Assembly (NCBI GenBank): GCA_029339505.1 | Contig: JAQISU010000070.1 | Span: 987,501 to 1,051,500, forward strand | Source: Unio delphinus | Lineage: Eukaryota; Mollusca; Bivalvia; Unionida; Unionidae | DNA: 64,000 bases | Direction: 5' to 3' | Notes under the pieces: model-generated | The model's database searches: none | Told to the model about the DNA's origin: nothing | Seen by the model: the letters and a program-made list of their open reading frames with translations, nothing else | Program-made: the position numbers and the translations under genes | Part shown: positions 60,030-64,000 of the stretch, piece after piece | Numbering within the stretch: position 1 is the stretch's first letter | Layout: each line of letters starts with the position of its first letter

Positions 60030-62155
60030 AAACTCGATCACTGAATACAACACAGATCCAAATTTGCAACCAGATAATGCACTGAATACAACACAGATCC
60101 AAATCTGCAATCAGATAATGCACTGAATACAACACAGATCCAAATCTGCAATCAGATAATGTACTGAATACAACACAGATCCAAATCTGCAATCAGATAA
60201 TGCACTGAATACAACACATGCAAATCTGCAATCAGATAATGTACTGAATACAACACAGATCCAAATCTGCAATCAGATAATGTACTGAATACAACACATC
60301 CAAATCTGCAATCAGATAATGTACTGAATACAACACAGATCCAAATCTGCAATCAGATAATGTACTGAATACAACACAGATCCAAATCTGCAATCAGATA
60401 ATGTACTGAATACAACACAGATCCAAATCTGCAATCAGATAATGCACTGAATACAACACAGATCCAAATCTGCAATCAGATAATTGTACTGAATACAACA
60501 CAGATCCAAATCTGCAATCGAATAATGTACTGAATACAACACAGATCCAAATCTGCAATCAGATAATTGTACTGAATACAACACAGATCCAAATCTGCAA
60601 TCAGATAATGCACTGAATACAACACAGATCCAAATCTGCTATCAGATAATGTACTGAATACAACACAGATCCAAATCTGCAATCAGATAATGCACTGAAT
60701 ACAACACATGCAAATCTGCAATCAGATAATGTACTGAAAACACAGATCCAAATCTGCAATCAGATAATGCACTGAATACAACACAGATCCAAATCTGCAA
60801 TCAGATAATGCACTGAATACAACACATGCAAATCTGCAATCAGATAATGTACTGAATACAACACAGATCCAAATCTGCAATCAGATAATGTACTGAATAC
60901 AACACATCCAAATCTGCAATCAGATAATGTACTGAATACAACACAGATCCAAATCTGCAATCAGATAATGTACTGAATACAACACAGATCCAAATCTGCA
61001 ACCAAAAAATGCACTGAATACAACACAGATCCAAATCTGCAATCAGATAATGCACTGAATACAACACAGATCCAAATCTGCAATCAGATAATGCACTGAA
61101 TACAACACAGATCCAAATCTGCAATCAGATAATGCACTGAATACAACACATGCAAATCTGCAATCAGATAATGTACTGAATACAACATAGATTCAAATCT
61201 GCAATCAGATAATGTACTGAATACAACACAGATCCAAATCTGCAATCAGATAATGTAATGAATACAACACAGATCCAAATCTGCAATCAGATAATGCACT
61301 GAATACAACACAGATCCAAATCTGCAATCAGATAATGTACTGAATACAACACAGATCCAAATCTGCAATCAGATAATGTACTGAATGCAACACAGATCCA
61401 AATCTGCAATCAGATAATGTACTGAATGCAACACAGATCCAAATCTGCAATCAGATAATTGTACTGAATACAACAGAGATCCAAATCTGCAATCAGATAA
61501 TGCACTGAATACAACACAGATCCAAATCTGCAATCAGATAATGTACTGAATACAACACAGATCCAAATCTGCAATCAGATAATGCACTGAATACAACACA
61601 TGCAAATCTGCAATCAGATAATGTACTGAATACAACACAGATCCAAATCTGCAATCAGATAATGCACTGAATACAACACAGATCCAAATCTGCAATCAGA
61701 TAATGCACTGAATACAACACATGCAAATCTGCAATCAGATAATGCACTGAATACAACACAGATCCAAATCTGCAATCAGATAATGTACTGAATACAACAC
61801 AGATCCAAATCTGCAATCAGATAATGCACTGAATACAACACATGCAAATCTGCAATCAGATAATGCACTGAATACAACACAGATCCAAATCTGCAATCAG
61901 ATAATGTACTGAATACAACACAGATCCAAATCTGCAATCAGATAATGTACTGAATACAACACAGATCCAAATCTGCAATCAGATAATGTACTGAATACAA
62001 CACAGATCCAAATCTGCAATCAGATAATGCACTGAATACAACACATGCAAATCTGCAATCAGATAATGCACTGAATACAACAGAGATCCAAATCTGCAAT
62101 CAGATAATGCACTGAATACAACACAGATCCAAATCTGCAATCAGGTAATGTACTG
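60030..62155. repeat. 41-bp satellite, about 52 copies, derived from MITE family M
   Basis: The unit is CACTGAATACAACACAGATC, then CAAATCTGCAATCAGATAAT, then G; a 38-bp form has ACACATGCAAATC. The right edge runs into GGCAGATCTGGGTCTATGTT then GTTTGTTCTACAGATCA, the family M interior, and the left edge into ATACTGTACAAACTC. Confidence 0.93.
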
Positions 62156-62264
62156 GCAGATCTGGGTCTATGTTGTTTGTTCTACAGATCACTAATTAAA
62201 TTAGATTCATAACAAGTTGCAGTTAGAAGTTGGATATGGCTGAGGTCGATTTTGTCACAAAAGA

Positions 62265-62692
62265 CCCTATATTAAACCTTATTATTTTGAATGGGAAAGA
62301 GAGCGAGTCCATCATAATTATATTAAACCATATTATTTTGAATTGGAAAGACAGTCCATCATAATTATATTAAACCTTATTATTTTGAATTGGAAAGACA
62401 GTTCATCATAATTATATTAAACCTTATTATTTTGAATGGGACAGAGAGTCCATCATAATTATATTAAACCTTATTATTTTGAATGGGACAGACAGTCCAT
62501 CGTAATTATATTAAACCTTATTATTTTGAATGGGACAGAGAGTCCATCATAATTATATTAAACCTTATTATTTTGAATGGGACAGAGAGTCCATCATAAT
62601 TATATTAAACCTTATTATTTTGAATGGGACAGAGAGTCCATCATAATTATATTAAACCTTATTATTTTGAATGGGACAGAGTCCATCAAAAT
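62265..62692. repeat. 47-bp minisatellite, about 9 copies
   Basis: The unit is TTAAACCTTATTATTTTGAA, then TGGGACAGAGAGTCCATCAT, then AATTATA. Confidence 0.94.
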
Positions 62693-62811
62693 GCCAAATA
62701 TAACATTATATTATATGGAAACTTAAACAATTCTTCTGTATTTTCAACAATTTGCATAAAAAGGTCATAGACACGAAAAAGTAAAATTTAAGTTTTTGCA
62801 TGAGGCAACAA

Positions 62812-62955
62812 CACAATTTAGAAATATTAAATAATTTGGTATTAGCTACTTATATTTAACTGAGAGAAGTACAAAAGGTATACAATTTAGAAATATTAAA
62901 TAATTTGGTATTAGCTACTTATATTTAACTGAGAGAAGTACAAAAGGTATACAAT
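62812..62955. repeat. 69-bp direct duplication
   Basis: CAATTTAGAAATATTAAATA through AGTACAAAAGGTATA occurs twice without visible change. Confidence 0.92.
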
Positions 62956-62999
62956 TTAGTGCAAGTTTAAAGACTTCTCACACTTGAGTCACAAAACTC

Positions 63000-63370
63000 A
63001 ACAACTCCAAAACCTTACTAAATAATCAACAAAACTGTCAAAAAATTGTATGAGAGTTATTGGGGTTAAATGATGAATACTAAATAATCACAAAAATATG
63101 TCATATAACATTTTATGATAGTCAATGAGGTCAAACAATGAATTACAATATAATCACAAAACAGTCAACACAAATTTTATGAGTCACTGGGGTCTAATGA
63201 CGAATACTAAATAATCACAAAAATAAATTTTATAAAATTTTGTGACATTCATTGTTGTCTAATGTTGAATACTAAATAATCACAAAAAAATCCATAATTT
63301 TTTTTATGACAGTCACTGGGGTCTAATGATGAATTATAAATAATAAGAAAAAATGTCATAAATGTTTAAA
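63000..63370. repeat. Degenerate 60-75 bp repeat
   Basis: GAATACTAAATAATCACAAAA followed by TTTTATGA.AGTCA and TGGGGTCTAATG recurs about five times with drift. Confidence 0.7.
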
Positions 63371-63574
63371 AAATGTCTTGGCAAGTCTTAATATGGCTAA
63401 AATACATGTGTATCAGTACATACTGTATGCAGAAACGTTTAAGTGGTTGTGTAACTTGAAATCACCTAACTCAAAATATTTTGCTTTTCAATATTTTTTT
63501 TATTGAAAAACTGAATTAACCTATAAGTACTATTCATTACCGCCTGCTGCATGGTTTTAAAATGTTTAATGTAC

Positions 63575-63665
63575 AAAGCTTTTTTTAAATTCACCTTAAC
63601 CACAGGTATCGGCCAATGTACTTTTTTTAAATTCACCTTAACCACAGGTATCTGCCAATGTATGG
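63575..63665. repeat. 40-bp direct duplication
   Basis: TTTTTTTAAATTCACCTTAA then CCACAGGTATC(G/T)GCCAATGTA occurs twice. Confidence 0.9.
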
Positions 63666-63669
63666 TACT

Positions 63670-64000
63670 TGCATTCGACTTACTCAAATTTGACATGTTT
63701 TTTTTTAGTGAAGACTAAAATATAATTAAATTATTTGTTAAAAACCAAAAGATTATAAACAACTAAAATGATTGGTTCAGAAATTGTACGGCACTGAATT
63801 ATTACATTGTTTTCAAAGGTTTATTAAAGTAAATGAATTCAGCTCTTCTTAACCAGCCGATGCATGCCCCACAAGTCAAAAGTGTTCCAAAAGTAGTTTG
63901 GTATAAACTCCACACATTTGGAGTGTTTTAAAAGCTTCTGGTAGATAAGACATTTAAAAATGAAATTTAATATTGGTGATTATTAGAAAATATCAGCTAA
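63670..64000. other. Right edge, nothing recognised
   Basis: AT-rich unique sequence. No exon or transposon end seen. Confidence 0.45.

Noticed and set aside
60030..62155. Possible CRISPR-like regular repeats (also 22.8-23.5, 35.6-36.7 kb)
   Set aside because: Units abut head to tail with no unique spacers, and the sequence is from a eukaryote.

Overview
The window looks like one stretch of a metazoan nuclear genome, most likely a lophotrochozoan and perhaps a marine mollusc. That placement is an inference from the AT-rich composition, the small exons in kilobase introns, the very heavy minisatellite load, and the mix of CR1/L2-like LINEs, DIRS, piggyBac, pogo-like, hAT-like and tRNA-SINE elements. 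No prokaryotic-style genes, tRNA genes, rRNA or CRISPR arrays were seen.

One host gene is clear. The left 26 kb, on the minus strand, carries the last six coding exons of a SCHIP1 (schwannomin-interacting protein 1) homologue: 25950-25720, 22332-22189, 18160-18089, 12579-12462, 7240-7147 and 3070-2995. All five introns are GT-AG and the reading phases join perfectly, giving 244 codons plus a TAA stop. The 5' exons were not found; they lie in or beyond the 38 kb to the right. Almost every long ORF in the window is a by-product of a tandem array whose unit is a multiple of three.

The introns are packed with minisatellites and transposon remains. Last intron: 2.6 kb array of about 31 bp units. 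Intron 7241-12461: a 42-bp array, and a 49-bp array (10.66-12.47 kb) whose unit is a copy of the adjacent exon end plus its GTGAGT splice donor. Intron 12580-18088: a decayed DIRS-like retrotransposon on the gene's strand, split in its tyrosine recombinase by a 27-bp array, plus a LINE 3' fragment. Intron 18161-22188: 33-bp and 56-bp arrays. Intron 22333-25719: 19-bp and 130-bp arrays.

The right 38 kb is a transposon and satellite landscape with no recognised host exon. It holds two LINE copies head to tail (30.0-33.7 kb), a pogo-like TIR element (37.4-38.75 kb), two piggyBac-type elements with TTAA duplications (38.9-39.4 and 52.16-53.6 kb), a Penelope-like fragment with long inverted arms (45.96-46.39 kb), several tRNA-derived SINEs, and a MITE whose internal 33-bp minisatellite was invaded by a hAT-like element (56.66-58.78 kb). 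A recurring theme is that arrays grow out of pre-existing functional sequence: an exon/donor junction, a SINE tRNA head, MITE interiors and possibly a recombinase gene.
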